A stretch of 64,000 bases of DNA from Flavobacteriaceae bacterium Ga0077528 (GCA_001464475.1 LNDX01000006.1:117792-181791); one strand, 5' to 3'. Positions 9,128-18,546 are shown, counted from the first letter of the stretch. The notes: generated from the letters alone by a model not told the origin. Program-made: numbers and translations.

Positions 9128-9739
9128 ATGATTGTGATACTTACAGGCGACATTATTAATTCAAGAAAGGCTTCTTCAAAAAAATGGATGGAAGATTTGA
9201 AGTCTATTTTTCAAACGATTGGGAAATCTCCAAACGATTGGGAAATCTATCGTGGCGATGAATTTCAATTGGAAATCAAGAACATAGAAGACGCTCTGAC
9301 TATTGCTTTTCAAATTAAAGCATTTTTTAAATCTATAGATTTAGATGTAAGAATCAGTATGGGTTTTGGTGATAAAACACATAAAACTCGAAAAATAACA
9401 GAAAGTAACGGAAGCGCTTTTATTCGTTCGGGAGAAACATTTGAAACTTTAAAAAAGCAAAAACTAAATTTAGCCATCAATTCTGGAAATCTAGCATTAG
9501 ACGAAGAACTGAATTTAATGCTAAAACTAAGCTTATCTTTTATGGACAATTGGCTGCAACAATCAGCTGAATTTGTGCTAGTTGCTATTCAAAATCCTAC
9601 GCTTTCACAAGAAGAACTTGGCGAAATATTAGGTATTAATCAAGCCGCTGTGAGCAGAAGACAAAAGCGTTCTAACTATGAATTACTACTTCAAGTAAAT
9701 CATTATTTTAGAAAAAAAATTAAAACTCTTGAAGTATGA
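9128..9739 (+). CDS. SatD-family protein with C-terminal helix-turn-helix
   Basis: The N-terminal part (MIVILTGDIINSRK, then WEIYRGDEFQLEI near residues 38-50) resembles the SatD family, which has a nucleotide-cyclase-like GD..SR and RGDEFQ arrangement. Residues about 155-190 (LSQEELGEILGINQAAVSRR) form a clear helix-turn-helix of the MarR/sigma-region-4 type, so this is probably a DNA-binding regulator. Its stop overlaps the start of the next gene by 4 nt (9736), which implies translational coupling with the DUF3307 membrane protein. Four phased palindromes lie just upstream and are the obvious candidate binding sites. Biochemical role unknown. Confidence 0.75.
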   Translation: MIVILTGDIINSRKASSKKWMEDLKSIFQTIGKSPNDWEIYRGDEFQLEIKNIEDALTIAFQIKAFFKSIDLDVRISMGFGDKTHKTRKITESNGSAFIRSGETFETLKKQKLNLAINSGNLALDEELNLMLKLSLSFMDNWLQQSAEFVLVAIQNPTLSQEELGEILGINQAAVSRRQKRSNYELLLQVNHYFRKKIKTLEV

Positions 9740-10446
9740 TTGTCTTTGTAAAATTACTTTTAGCGCACTTATTAGGTGATTTTTTACTGCAACCAACTTC
9801 GTGGGTAAAAGATAAAGAACAGAAAAAACACAAGAGCATCTACTTGTATTTGCACACCTTTCTGCACTTTGCTTTGGCTTGGATTTTAGTTGGAACTACT
9901 GATTTTGGTTGGTATGCCTTCGCATTAGCAGCATTACACGGTTTTATAGATTTTTTGAAGTTACATTATCAAAAATCAAAAACAAAACGCATTTGGTTTT
10001 CTATAGACCAAATTTTGCATTTACTTGTTATTATTGTAGTTACATTAATTTACAACAATACTATCCTAGATTTTATAAGTTTTGGAAATCCATTTTGGAT
10101 TACAATTACAGGTTTTATCTTATTGACAAAACCAACTTCACTCATCATCAAAAACATCATTTCTGTTTGGACACCTGAAAATAAAACCAATGACGATTCG
10201 CTACAAAATGCCGGAAATTATATTGGAATTTTGGAGCGTCTTTTTGTATTCTGCTTTATTCTAACAAGTCATTTTGAAGCCATTGGATTTTTAATAGCAG
10301 CAAAATCAATCTTCCGATTTGGAGATTTGAAAGAAGCGAAAGATAGAAAACTTACCGAATATGTTCTAATCGGAACGTTATTAAGTTTCGGAATTGCTTT
10401 ATTAATTGGACTTTTAGTACAAATAAGTTTAGGACTTTCTCTTTAA
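9736..10446 (+). CDS. DUF3307 family integral membrane protein
   Basis: A 236-aa protein with about six hydrophobic segments. The N-terminus [19 protein letters not shown], followed by [10 protein letters not shown] and [11 protein letters not shown], fits DUF3307, whose members carry conserved His and Asp residues inside membrane helices. It overlaps the SatD-like gene by 4 nt, a pairing that recurs in bacteria. Its 3' end overlaps the convergent pyrD by 18 nt. Function is unknown; the coupling suggests the upstream regulator controls or senses it. Confidence 0.75.
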   Translation: MIVFVKLLLAHLLGDFLLQPTSWVKDKEQKKHKSIYLYLHTFLHFALAWILVGTTDFGWYAFALAALHGFIDFLKLHYQKSKTKRIWFSIDQILHLLVIIVVTLIYNNTILDFISFGNPFWITITGFILLTKPTSLIIKNIISVWTPENKTNDDSLQNAGNYIGILERLFVFCFILTSHFEAIGFLIAAKSIFRFGDLKEAKDRKLTEYVLIGTLLSFGIALLIGLLVQISLGLSL

Positions 10447-11451
10447 AATTGCCTTATTTATTTCCTTTACCAATTTTGGTCCTTCATAAATAAAACCGGT
10501 GTAAAGTTGAATCAAACTTGCTCCTGCATCTAATTTTTCGATAGCATCTTGAGCCGAATGGATTCCGCCAACACCAATAATTGGGAAAGATTTATTACTT
10601 TTCTCAGATAAAAATCGAATGACTTCTGTAGAACGTTTTGTCAATGGTTTTCCTGATAATCCACCCATTTCTGATTTATTATCAGATTGTAAACCTTCTC
10701 TTGAAAGTGTTGTATTAGTTGCAATTACACCTGCAATTTTGGTTTCGTTTACAATATCAATAATGTCTAAAAGTTGAGAATCAGTTAAATCTGGAGCAAT
10801 TTTTAGAAGAATTGGTTTTTTGGTTGCGTGTTTCGAGTTGCGAGTTTCGAGTGTTGTTAAAAGTTCGGTTAATGGTTTTTTATCTTGAAGTTCTCTTAAA
10901 TTTGGTGTATTTGGCGAACTTACATTTACCACAAAATAATCTACATAATCAAAAAGTGCTTCGAAGCAAATTTCGTAATCTTGCGTGGCATTTTCGTTTG
11001 GCGTAAGCTTGTTCTTTCCAATATTTCCTCCAATTAAAACGCTTTTATTCTTCTTTAATCTTTCAACAGCTTCTTGAACTCCGCCGTTATTGAAACCCAT
11101 TCTGTTAATAATTGCCGAATCTTCTTTCAATCGGAATAATCGTTTTTTAGGATTTCCTTCTTGACCAACTGGCGTTAACGTTCCAATTTCTATGAATCCG
11201 AATCCAAAATTGGAAAGTTCTTTGTATAAAACAGCATTTTTATCAAAACCTGCAGCTAATCCAACAGGATTTGGAAATTTTAATCCGAAAACTTCCGTTT
11301 CTAATCGTTTGTCGTTTACTAAATATAACGATTTGAAAAGAGAAGAACATCCTGGTATTTTAGATAAAAATCGGATTAATGAAAAGGTAAAATAATGTAC
11401 TTTTTCAGGATCAAATTGAAAAAGAATTGGACGAATTAGTAGTTTGTACAT
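10429..11451 (-). CDS. pyrD: Dihydroorotate dehydrogenase (quinone), class 2
   Basis: Oxidises dihydroorotate to orotate with quinone in pyrimidine synthesis, at the inner face of the membrane. The N-terminal helix [20 protein letters not shown] is the quinone-tunnel segment of class 2 enzymes. [10 protein letters not shown] and [14 protein letters not shown] bind FMN, and [11 protein letters not shown] carries the class 2 catalytic serine. GVGGI and the [15 protein letters not shown] segment close the barrel. In the middle, residues ETRNSKHAT lie between LLTTL and [12 protein letters not shown]. They are encoded by a tandem CTCGAAACTCGCAA repeat (10824-10852) that looks like intergenic filler inserted in frame. 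The 340-aa length remains normal. Confidence 0.94.
   Translation of the reverse strand: MYKLLIRPILFQFDPEKVHYFTFSLIRFLSKIPGCSSLFKSLYLVNDKRLETEVFGLKFPNPVGLAAGFDKNAVLYKELSNFGFGFIEIGTLTPVGQEGNPKKRLFRLKEDSAIINRMGFNNGGVQEAVERLKKNKSVLIGGNIGKNKLTPNENATQDYEICFEALFDYVDYFVVNVSSPNTPNLRELQDKKPLTELLTTLETRNSKHATKKPILLKIAPDLTDSQLLDIIDIVNETKIAGVIATNTTLSREGLQSDNKSEMGGLSGKPLTKRSTEVIRFLSEKSNKSFPIIGVGGIHSAQDAIEKLDAGASLIQLYTGFIYEGPKLVKEINKAILKRKS
10824..10852 (-). repeat. 14-nt tandem repeat inside pyrD
   Basis: Read on the minus strand, CTCGAAACTCGCAA is followed at once by CTCGAAACACGCAA, with one mismatch. It encodes the unusual ETRNSKHA segment of PyrD. The motif type is otherwise seen in flavobacterial intergenic regions. 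Confidence 0.65.
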
Positions 11452-11471
11452 TTTATTGAAGTTGTGTTTTG

Positions 11472-11479
11472 CAAAAATA
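11472..11479 (-). promoter_or_regulatory. -7 box of pyrD promoter (TATTTTTG)
   Basis: Matches TAnnTTTG on the minus strand, 20 nt before the pyrD ATG. Confidence 0.5.
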
Positions 11480-11533
11480 GAAAATTGTTTGGAGTTGAAT
11501 GTTGGAAGTGGAAAGAAAATAAAAATCTATTTG

Positions 11534-11541
11534 TAAATTTG
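11534..11541 (+). promoter_or_regulatory. -7 box of rlmH promoter (TAAATTTG)
   Basis: Matches TAnnTTTG, 20 nt before the rlmH ATG at 11562. Confidence 0.5.
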
Positions 11542-11561
11542 CGACTTATACTAAACCAACA

Positions 11562-12035
11562 ATGAACATTCGACTTCTAGCCATTGGCAAAACCGATAAT
11601 AAAGCACTTCAAACATTAATTGACGATTATACAAAAAGATTGTCGTTTTATGTGAAATTTGATTTGGACGTAATTCCAGATATAAAAAATGTAAAAAACC
11701 TGTCGGAAGCGCAACAAAAAGAAAAAGAAGGTGAGCTAATTTTATCTAAACTTGCTGCAACTGACCAATTAATACTGTTAGATGAAAACGGAACCACATT
11801 TTCTAGTATAGGTTTTTCTGAATATTTGCAAAAAAAAATGAACGCAGGAATAAAAACCTTAGTATTTGTTATTGGCGGACCGTATGGCTTTAGTGATGAA
11901 TTTTATAAAAAAGCCCAAGGAAAAGTTTCCCTATCAGAAATGACTTTTTCGCATCAAATGGTTCGTTTGTTTGTAATCGAGCAAATTTATCGAGGGTTTA
12001 CTATTTTGAGAAACGAACCTTATCACCACCAATAG
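11562..12035 (+). CDS. rlmH: 23S rRNA (pseudouridine1915-N3)-methyltransferase
   Basis: Methylates N3 of pseudouridine 1915 in helix 69 of 23S rRNA using SAM. It is a small SPOUT enzyme of the usual length (157 aa). The SAM-binding knot is visible as FVIGGPYGFSDEFY (about residues 104-117) and the C-terminal LSEMTFSHQMVRLFVIEQIYR followed by ILRNEPYHHQ, the diagnostic end of the family. The stop codon is immediately followed by a short AGTACGAAGTACGAAGT tandem filler. Confidence 0.95.
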   Translation: MNIRLLAIGKTDNKALQTLIDDYTKRLSFYVKFDLDVIPDIKNVKNLSEAQQKEKEGELILSKLAATDQLILLDENGTTFSSIGFSEYLQKKMNAGIKTLVFVIGGPYGFSDEFYKKAQGKVSLSEMTFSHQMVRLFVIEQIYRGFTILRNEPYHHQ

Positions 12036-12066
12036 AAAGTACGAAGTACGAAGTTTATTGATAGAT

Positions 12067-12687
12067 TTAGAAAATATAGATTTCACTAATAATCATTTCT
12101 ATTTCTAAAGTATTAATAAAAACTGCATTTTTGATAAAAGTATCGTAGCTAGCTTCTTTGTCAAAACAAAAGTTGTATTTCAAAGGTTTATCACTTTCTA
12201 AACTATCTAAATAATTTATCAAATTAGATTTTTCAACAATGTTTTTATTAACTAAAACTTTATCGCCTTTGGTGAAATAAATCTCAACTCCAGATTTTGG
12301 CTTTTCAAGTTTAAATTTTAGACTTGCAAAAGGTAAGAATGCTAATGTTTTTTTCTTGTCATTAGCATATGAAAAATAATTCTCGGCAGCTTCATTTTTA
12401 TGAATGCTTTTATCTTTTTTAGCTTGCAATTTTACTAGTTCTGGCATCACTAATTTTAAAGGCAAACGTTTGTCAATATTAAAAATCCAATTGGTTGAAA
12501 CTATGGCATTTTTTCTATTTACATCAGCAATAGTATCTTTTCCTTCAACTTTAAAAAATATATAAATTGGTGAATGTTCTTTCACATCACCAATGATCGT
12601 TCTATCTGCTTTTGGCAATTGAATTTCTTTCTTTCCTTCACAAGATACTATTCCAAAAGCTATTAATAATACTAAGTATTTTTTCAT
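12067..12687 (-). CDS. Hypothetical lipoprotein, 206 aa
   Basis: The N-terminus MKKYLVLLIAFGIVSC is a lipoprotein signal peptide with the lipobox ending at Cys16, followed by EGKK. Asp is not at +2, so retention rules known from E. coli do not help. The rest is soluble, lysine-rich and mixed alpha/beta. I do not recognise the family. It is directly downstream of folP (1-nt gap), so the two are probably co-transcribed, although no functional link is obvious. Confidence 0.7.
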   Translation of the reverse strand: MKKYLVLLIAFGIVSCEGKKEIQLPKADRTIIGDVKEHSPIYIFFKVEGKDTIADVNRKNAIVSTNWIFNIDKRLPLKLVMPELVKLQAKKDKSIHKNEAAENYFSYANDKKKTLAFLPFASLKFKLEKPKSGVEIYFTKGDKVLVNKNIVEKSNLINYLDSLESDKPLKYNFCFDKEASYDTFIKNAVFINTLEIEMIISEIYIF

Positions 12688-12688
12688 T

Positions 12689-13513
12689 TTAATGATTTAA
12701 TTGATTGAATAATTTGACACATTCCAAAGCTTCCTTTACATCATGAACGCGTAATATTTTCGCTCCTTTTAGCAAAGAAATCGTATTTAATGACGTAGTT
12801 CCATTTAAAGCAAATTCGGCTGTTGTATCTAACGTTTTATATATCATAGATTTTCTTGAAACTCCTGCAAGTAATGGCAATTCTAACATTTGAAACAATT
12901 CTAATTTATTTAAAACTTCAAAATTTTGTTCCAATGTTTTTGCAAATCCAAATCCAGGATCGATAATCAAATCATTGATTCCTAAACTTCTTGCTTTGGC
13001 TACTCTTTCAGAAAAATAAAATATCATTTCTTTTACAATATTTTCATATTGCGTCATCGATTGCATTGTTTGAGGTGTTCCTCTCATGTGCATCATAATG
13101 TAAGGCACTTGAAGATCTGCAATAGTTTGAAACATGGCATCATCCAAGTTTCCAGCAGAAATATCATTCATCATCGCTGCGCCTCTTTCTACAGTCTCTT
13201 TTGCAACTTTGCTTCTGAAAGTATCAATTGAAATAATGGTTTCAGGAAATTCATTAAGCACCTTTTGAACTATAGGAAGTATTCTTTGCAATTCCTCTTC
13301 TTCTGAAACAAACTCAGCATTTGGTTTACTTGAATATCCACCAATATCGATAAAAGTTGCACCTTCTAAAAGCATTTTTTCGACTTGCAGTAAAATTGAT
13401 TTTTCATCTATATGTTTTCCACCATCATAAAAAGAATTGGGAGTAACATTGAGAATTCCCATTACTTTGGGAGCAGATAAATCGATAAGTTTTCCTTTAC
13501 AGTTAATCGTCAT
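12689..13513 (-). CDS. folP: Dihydropteroate synthase
   Basis: Joins p-aminobenzoate to 6-hydroxymethyl-dihydropterin pyrophosphate in folate synthesis; the target of sulfonamides. Visible signatures are MGILNVTPNSFYDGG (about 18-32), the FIDIGGYSSKP loop (about 55-65) and DPGFGFAKTLEQN (about 185-197). The 274-aa TIM-barrel length is normal. The gene is followed by a lipoprotein gene in the same orientation. Confidence 0.95.
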   Translation of the reverse strand: MTINCKGKLIDLSAPKVMGILNVTPNSFYDGGKHIDEKSILLQVEKMLLEGATFIDIGGYSSKPNAEFVSEEEELQRILPIVQKVLNEFPETIISIDTFRSKVAKETVERGAAMMNDISAGNLDDAMFQTIADLQVPYIMMHMRGTPQTMQSMTQYENIVKEMIFYFSERVAKARSLGINDLIIDPGFGFAKTLEQNFEVLNKLELFQMLELPLLAGVSRKSMIYKTLDTTAEFALNGTTSLNTISLLKGAKILRVHDVKEALECVKLFNQLNH

Positions 13514-13518
13514 TGTAC

Positions 13519-13549
13519 TTTGTACTTCAATTTGAATTCTTTACTTTTG
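13519..13549 (+). promoter_or_regulatory. Promoter TTTG-N19-TACTTTTG
   Basis: A -33 TTTG at 13519-13522 and a -7 TACTTTTG at 13542-13549 are 19 nt apart, a textbook flavobacterial promoter. It points to the DUF1599 gene and supports the ATG at 13611 over the upstream TTG at 13563. Confidence 0.6.
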
Positions 13550-13610
13550 ACCCGAGACCACTTTGGTTCGAATCGTAAGTAGTAAAAATTATTATACAAA
13601 GATACCATTA

Positions 13611-14153
13611 ATGAAGAATACTTCACAAGAATACGACAAAGTAATTGGCATTTGCCGAGATTTATTTAGTAAAAAAATGAGTGATTATGGAAGTGCATGG
13701 CGCATTTTACGTTTGCCATCATTAACCGATCAAATTTTTATAAAAGCACAACGCATAAGAAGTCTTCAAGAAAACGAAGTTAGAAAAGTAGACGAAGATG
13801 AAACTGGCGAATTTATTGGCATCATCAATTATTGCATAATGGCTTTGATTCAATTAGAATTAGGTGTTGTTGACCAACCAGATTTGAATACCGAGCAAGC
13901 AATAAAATTATACAACGAAAAAATTGCTTTAACCAAACAATTGATGGAAGACAAAAACCACGATTATGGTGAAGCTTGGAGAGAAATGCGCGTAAGTTCA
14001 CTGACTGATTTAATCTTACAAAAATTACTTCGTGTAAAACAAATTGAGGACAACAAAGGAAAAACTTTAGTTTCTGAAGGCATTGATGCTAATTATCAAG
14101 ACATGATCAATTATTCTGTATTTGCATTGATTTTAATGAAATACGGACAATAA
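13611..14153 (+). CDS. DUF1599 protein with two tandem domains
   Basis: A 180-aa protein made of two similar halves. Each half carries a D-Y-G-x-A-W-R motif: KKMSDYGSAWRILRLPSLTD and later NHDYGEAWREMRVSSLTD. These helical domains belong to DUF1599, also described as nucleotide-modification-associated domain 1. I start at the ATG at 13611, downstream of a good promoter; the frame extends upstream only through a TTG. In flavobacteria it sits between folP and a MauE-like gene, as here. Function unknown. Confidence 0.78.
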   Translation: MKNTSQEYDKVIGICRDLFSKKMSDYGSAWRILRLPSLTDQIFIKAQRIRSLQENEVRKVDEDETGEFIGIINYCIMALIQLELGVVDQPDLNTEQAIKLYNEKIALTKQLMEDKNHDYGEAWREMRVSSLTDLILQKLLRVKQIEDNKGKTLVSEGIDANYQDMINYSVFALILMKYGQ

Positions 14154-14187
14154 CATATCGTTAACAACTTACAATTAAAAGCCTTTT

Positions 14188-14195
14188 TACCTTTG
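14188..14195 (+). promoter_or_regulatory. -7 box (TACCTTTG) upstream of MauE-thioredoxin gene
   Basis: Matches TAnnTTTG, 14 nt before the ATG at 14210. It probably drives the 14210-16611 gene set. Confidence 0.5.
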
Positions 14196-14209
14196 TAAAA
14201 ACATATTTT

Positions 14210-15334
14210 ATGGAAACAAAAAAATCATACATATCTTGGTCAATTAGAATTTTAGTTTCGTTACTATTTATTGTTTCAGCGGTTGCCAAAATGTATCCTT
14301 CACCTTATTTTGCTATATCAACTTTTGAAGTTAAACAGCTTTATACATTAGGTTTTTCTGAGCATGTTGCACCTTATTTTTCAAGAACTCTTATTGGAAT
14401 CGAATTGGCAATGGGATTTTTATTGTTGCAAAACCATTGGCTGAAACGTTTCATTGTACCAATGACTATTTTACTTTTAGCCGTTTTTGTTGGACATTTA
14501 ACTTATGTAACTTTTTTGAGCGGTGGAGATTCTGGTAATTGTGGTTGTTTTGGTGAGTTAATTCCGATGACACCAATTGAAGCCATTATCAAAAATGTTG
14601 TAGCCATTGGATTACTTGGATACTTGTATTATATTCTTCCGAAAGAAACTTCAAATCATAACTTTTGGATTTTAACAACAGTTCTTTTTGCTACTATTTT
14701 AGGAATATACATGGTAGCTCCTATTCAACCTGTTGCAACTGCACTTCCTATTTCTGAAATTGAAGAACCTACTGAAGGTTTTGATGATTCAATGCCTACA
14801 ATAGATTCAACAACTATGACACTTCAAAATCCTTTGGAAAATGAAAAATTAACCAATGAAGTTAAAAAAGATACCGCTAAAAAAGTAGAAGTTCAAAACT
14901 TGAATGAACCTAAAAAGGTAAAATCAGGAAATGCTGCTCTTTTTCCAAGTATAGATAAAGGTAAAAAATTACTTTGCTATTTTGTTCCTGGTTGTGACCA
15001 TTGTAGAGATGCGGCCAAAGAACTAACAGAAATGAGAAAGAAAGATGCTAGTTTACCGCCACTTTCTATTATTTTCATGAATGAAGAAGCCGATTTAATT
15101 CCTGCCTTTTTCAAAGAAGCTGGTGCTACCTATCCTTATAAAATTATTGAAATCATTCCGTTTTGGAATGCTCTAGGAAGCGGAAAAGATACACCTGGTG
15201 TAAAATATCTTTGGAATGGAAACGAAATAAAATACTATTGGGGAATAACTGACGATAAATTTGTTGGTGAGGATTTGAAAAAATATTTGAACCAATCGTA
15301 TGAAGAACTTAAGAAAACCCATCCTAAATTATAA
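14210..15334 (+). CDS. MauE/DoxX-like membrane protein fused to a thioredoxin-like domain
   Basis: A 374-aa protein. Five membrane segments fill about residues 9-175, with the MauE-type cysteine loop SGNCGCFGELIPMTPIEA between them. This family is thought to pass redox equivalents across the membrane. A linker of about 70 residues leads to a C-terminal thioredoxin-like domain with a CDHC motif (VPGCDHCRDAA, about residue 265). The two modules suggest an electron relay to an extracytoplasmic thiol. It is followed 18 nt later by a TlpA-like lipoprotein thioredoxin, which would be a natural partner. Substrate unknown. Confidence 0.78.
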   Translation: METKKSYISWSIRILVSLLFIVSAVAKMYPSPYFAISTFEVKQLYTLGFSEHVAPYFSRTLIGIELAMGFLLLQNHWLKRFIVPMTILLLAVFVGHLTYVTFLSGGDSGNCGCFGELIPMTPIEAIIKNVVAIGLLGYLYYILPKETSNHNFWILTTVLFATILGIYMVAPIQPVATALPISEIEEPTEGFDDSMPTIDSTTMTLQNPLENEKLTNEVKKDTAKKVEVQNLNEPKKVKSGNAALFPSIDKGKKLLCYFVPGCDHCRDAAKELTEMRKKDASLPPLSIIFMNEEADLIPAFFKEAGATYPYKIIEIIPFWNALGSGKDTPGVKYLWNGNEIKYYWGITDDKFVGEDLKKYLNQSYEELKKTHPKL

Positions 15335-15352
15335 ACTTATAATTAATTGAAA

Positions 15353-15856
15353 ATGAAAAAAATAATAGTAATAGTAGCGATAATAATGACTTCAATATCT
15401 TGTGGCAATGCACAAAAAAAAGAGTTTTCGAAAGATGCTCTTAAAGGTAAATTAACAGGCACCGAATCTAAAGAAGTTACTTTGAAAGAAATTTTAAAGA
15501 AACATAAAGGCAAAACTGTTGTCATTGAATTTTGGGCTTCTTGGTGCAGTGATTGTGTAAAAGCAATGCCAAAAGTTAAAGAGATGCAAGCTAATAATCC
15601 AAACGTAGTTTACATTTTCATTTCTTTGGATAAAACTTTTGATAAATGGAAAGCCGGAATAGAAAAACACGAATTAGCAGGAGAACACTATTGGGTTAAT
15701 GACGAAAAAGGTATGAAAGGTACTTTTGGAAAATCAGTTGATTTAGATTGGATTCCGAGATACATGATTATTAATAAAAAAGGTCAAATTGAATTGTATC
15801 GTGCTATTGAAACTGACTTTGAAAAAATTAACGCTACTTTAAAAACACTAGAATAA
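15353..15856 (+). CDS. TlpA-like thioredoxin lipoprotein
   Basis: A 167-aa thiol-disulfide protein on the outer side of the membrane. The signal MKKIIVIVAIIMTSISC ends in a lipobox cysteine, and the active site WASWCSDCVKAMP gives a C-x-x-C pair. IPRYMIINKKGQI contains the cis-proline loop. I use the ATG at 15353; the TTG two codons upstream adds nothing. It lies between a MauE-thioredoxin fusion and tpiA, and its stop overlaps the tpiA start (TAATG). Likely a reductant for exported cysteine proteins. Confidence 0.85.
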   Translation: MKKIIVIVAIIMTSISCGNAQKKEFSKDALKGKLTGTESKEVTLKEILKKHKGKTVVIEFWASWCSDCVKAMPKVKEMQANNPNVVYIFISLDKTFDKWKAGIEKHELAGEHYWVNDEKGMKGTFGKSVDLDWIPRYMIINKKGQIELYRAIETDFEKINATLKTLE

Positions 15857-16611
15857 TGAGAAAGAAAATCGTTGCTGGCAATTGGAAAATGAACAAAAAT
15901 GCCGAAGAAACTGAAGATTTATTGAATGAACTTATTGATAAATTACCTAACGATATCGAAGCACAAATTATTGTTGCTCCAACGTTTGTAAATTTAGCAT
16001 CAGCTTCTGATCATTTAGAATTTACAAATATTGTGGTAGCTGCTCAAAATATGCATCAAGCAGAAAATGGAGCTTACACAGGAGAAATTTCTGCAGATAT
16101 GTTACAAAGCATTGGAGTAAATACTGTTATTCTAGGTCATTCTGAAAGAAGAGCTTACTTCAATGAAACCGATTCTCAATTGGCATACAAAGTTGATACA
16201 GCATTAAAACACAATATGACAGTAATTTTTTGCTTTGGCGAAGAATTAAAAGACCGTCAAGACAATCAACATTTTAATATTGTTGAAAATCAATTACGTG
16301 ATGGATTATTTCATATAAACAATGAATCTTGGGAAAATATCATCTTAGCATACGAACCAGTTTGGGCGATTGGAACAGGAGAAACTGCTTCACCTGACCA
16401 AGCTCAAGAAATGCACGAATTCATCAGAGAAACAATCCGTAAACGTTTTGGAAGTGACATCGCTGAAGATGTTTCAATCCTTTACGGAGGAAGTGTAAAA
16501 CCAGATAATGCAAAAGAAATTTTTGGTAAACCAGATGTTGATGGAGGATTAATTGGTGGCGCTGCACTAAAAGCAGACGATTTCGTTGGAATTGTAAATG
16601 GATTAAGATAA
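15856..16611 (+). CDS. tpiA: Triosephosphate isomerase
   Basis: Interconverts dihydroxyacetone phosphate and glyceraldehyde 3-phosphate. The active-site Lys is in VAGNWKMNKN (K11), the electrophilic His in ILGHSERR (about 97) and the base Glu in AYEPVWAIGTG (about 169). The C-terminal phosphate loop GGSVKP and GGLIGGAAL is intact. Length 251 aa is standard. The ATG overlaps the stop of the upstream thioredoxin gene by 1 nt. A strong terminator follows. Confidence 0.97.
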   Translation: MRKKIVAGNWKMNKNAEETEDLLNELIDKLPNDIEAQIIVAPTFVNLASASDHLEFTNIVVAAQNMHQAENGAYTGEISADMLQSIGVNTVILGHSERRAYFNETDSQLAYKVDTALKHNMTVIFCFGEELKDRQDNQHFNIVENQLRDGLFHINNESWENIILAYEPVWAIGTGETASPDQAQEMHEFIRETIRKRFGSDIAEDVSILYGGSVKPDNAKEIFGKPDVDGGLIGGAALKADDFVGIVNGLR

Positions 16612-16631
16612 TAATTTATCAAAATAATTTA

Positions 16632-16670
16632 AATCCTCAACTGTAATTCAATCAGTTGAGGATTTTTTTT
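16632..16670 (+). terminator. Rho-independent terminator after tpiA
   Basis: AATCCTCAACTG (16632-16643) pairs perfectly with CAGTTGAGGATT (16653-16664) and is followed by eight T. Confidence 0.85.
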
Positions 16671-16731
16671 ATTACTTAGTAACAAATTCTTACATTCATC
16701 GTCTTACTCTTAAACCAAACAACAAATTATT

Positions 16732-17625
16732 GTGGAAACGATTCTAAGCATCAAAAATCTTCACAAACGTTATGGCAAATTACAAGCTGTTAAAAACGTT
16801 TCACTAGAAATTCAAAAAGGAAATGTCTATGGCATTTTAGGACCAAACGGAAGTGGAAAATCTACCACTCTTGGTATAGTATTGAATGTTGTCAATAAAA
16901 CTTCAGGAGAGTATTCTTGGTTTGGAGGAACAATGCAAACACATGAAGCTTTGAAAAAAGTTGGTGCTATTATTGAACGTCCAAATTTCTATCCTTACAT
17001 GACGGCAAAAGAAAACCTAGAATTGGTTTGCAAAATAAAAGGAATCAGCTACAATAAAGTACAAGAAAAACTTGAAGTTGTAGGTTTGTATGATAGAAAA
17101 GACAGCAAATTCAATACTTTCTCACTTGGAATGAAACAGCGTTTGGCTATTGCTTCAGCTTTACTAAACGATCCAGAAATTCTTATTTTAGACGAGCCAA
17201 CTAATGGTTTAGATCCACAAGGAATTCATCAAATTAGAGATATTATAAGATTAATTGCCTCACAAGGAACTACAATTTTATTAGCTTCTCACCTATTGGA
17301 TGAAGTTGAAAAAGTATGTTCGCATGTCTTGGTTTTGAGAAAAGGAGAAATTCTTTACTCTGGTACTGTAGAAGGAATGTCGACTAATAATGGTTTTATC
17401 GAACTTCAAGCCAATGACAATAAAGCATTGATTGCTGCGCTTCAAAATCATCCAAATATTACTAAAATTGAGGAAGAAGAAGGTAAAGTTTTGATTTATT
17501 CTAACACCAATATTGATCCTTCAGAATTAAATAAATTTTTGGTTGAAAAATCAATTTACCTAAACCATTTAGCTAAACGTAAAAACAGTTTAGAAGCACA
17601 ATTTTTACAATTAACAGGCAAATAA
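16732..17625 (+). CDS. ABC transporter ATP-binding protein
   Basis: A 297-aa ATPase of the ABC-2/bacitracin-export type. Walker A is GPNGSGKST (about residues 38-46), the signature is SLGMKQRL, Walker B is LILDEPTNGLDPQG, and the His switch is in LASHLLDEV. The start is GTG at 16732. About 70 C-terminal residues follow the ATPase core, as in drug and lantibiotic exporters. The partner permease begins 11 nt downstream. Substrate unknown. Confidence 0.9.
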   Translation: METILSIKNLHKRYGKLQAVKNVSLEIQKGNVYGILGPNGSGKSTTLGIVLNVVNKTSGEYSWFGGTMQTHEALKKVGAIIERPNFYPYMTAKENLELVCKIKGISYNKVQEKLEVVGLYDRKDSKFNTFSLGMKQRLAIASALLNDPEILILDEPTNGLDPQGIHQIRDIIRLIASQGTTILLASHLLDEVEKVCSHVLVLRKGEILYSGTVEGMSTNNGFIELQANDNKALIAALQNHPNITKIEEEEGKVLIYSNTNIDPSELNKFLVEKSIYLNHLAKRKNSLEAQFLQLTGK

Positions 17626-17636
17626 TCTACAGAAAA

Positions 17637-18476
17637 ATGAAACGTTTACTCTCAATAGAATTACAAAAAATCTGGAAAAATAAAGCAAGTAAAATTTTAA
17701 CTTTAAGTTATTTTATTTTGCTAACTTTTATAGCTTTAATTGCCTCTATAAAAATTAATATTGGTAATTTTCAACTTCATATTGCCGAACAAGGAATCTT
17801 CAATTTCCCATACATTTGGCACTTTAACACCTACATTGCTGCTATTTTAAAATTCTTCCTTGCTGTTGTCATTGTATCGATGATGGCAAACGAATATAGT
17901 TATGGTACTTTAAAACAAAACTTAATCGATGGAATGAGTAAAAAAGAATTTGTAACATCAAAATTCTTAACTGTTGTAGTATTTGCTGGAGTATCAACAT
18001 TATTCATATTTATTCTTTCACTTATTCTTGGATTATCATTTTCATCCTATAATGAGGTTGGAATAATCTTTTCTGAAATGGAATATCTTATAGCATATTT
18101 TGTAAAACTAACAGGATTTTTCTCTTTTTGTTTATTTATTGGAATTTTAATAAAACGCTCTGCTTTTGCACTAGGATTCTTATTCGTATGGAATATAATT
18201 GAAGGAATAATTATTGGAATCTTGAATTTTAAAATTTTCCCAGATAGTGATTTTGATAAAAACATTACTCAATTTTTACCTTTAGAATCAATGAGTAATC
18301 TTATAGTTGAACCATTTACAAAACTATCAGTTATCAAAAATATTGAGACAACTATTGGTGGTGCAGCAAACTTAAAAGATTATGATGTACATTGGTATTC
18401 CATTCTTATAGTATTAGCTTGGACTGCTATTTTCATTTCTTCATCCTATTATCTTTTAAAAAGAAGAGATTTATAG
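17637..18476 (+). CDS. ABC-2 type permease subunit
   Basis: A 279-aa membrane protein with six predicted hydrophobic segments. It begins with an amphipathic LLSIELQKIWKNKASK stretch and contains MMANEYSYGTLKQNLIDGMSKKEFVTSK, the cytoplasmic NEY..GT..QNL motif typical of ABC-2 permeases. It follows the ATPase gene by 11 nt, so the two should form one exporter. Substrate unknown. Confidence 0.85.
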   Translation: MKRLLSIELQKIWKNKASKILTLSYFILLTFIALIASIKINIGNFQLHIAEQGIFNFPYIWHFNTYIAAILKFFLAVVIVSMMANEYSYGTLKQNLIDGMSKKEFVTSKFLTVVVFAGVSTLFIFILSLILGLSFSSYNEVGIIFSEMEYLIAYFVKLTGFFSFCLFIGILIKRSAFALGFLFVWNIIEGIIIGILNFKIFPDSDFDKNITQFLPLESMSNLIVEPFTKLSVIKNIETTIGGAANLKDYDVHWYSILIVLAWTAIFISSSYYLLKRRDL

Positions 18477-18546
18477 AGACTTTTTAAGAATGTTAAAAAA
18501 TATAAGTTCATTAGAATAACTCTAATTTATTTGCTATTTTTATCAA

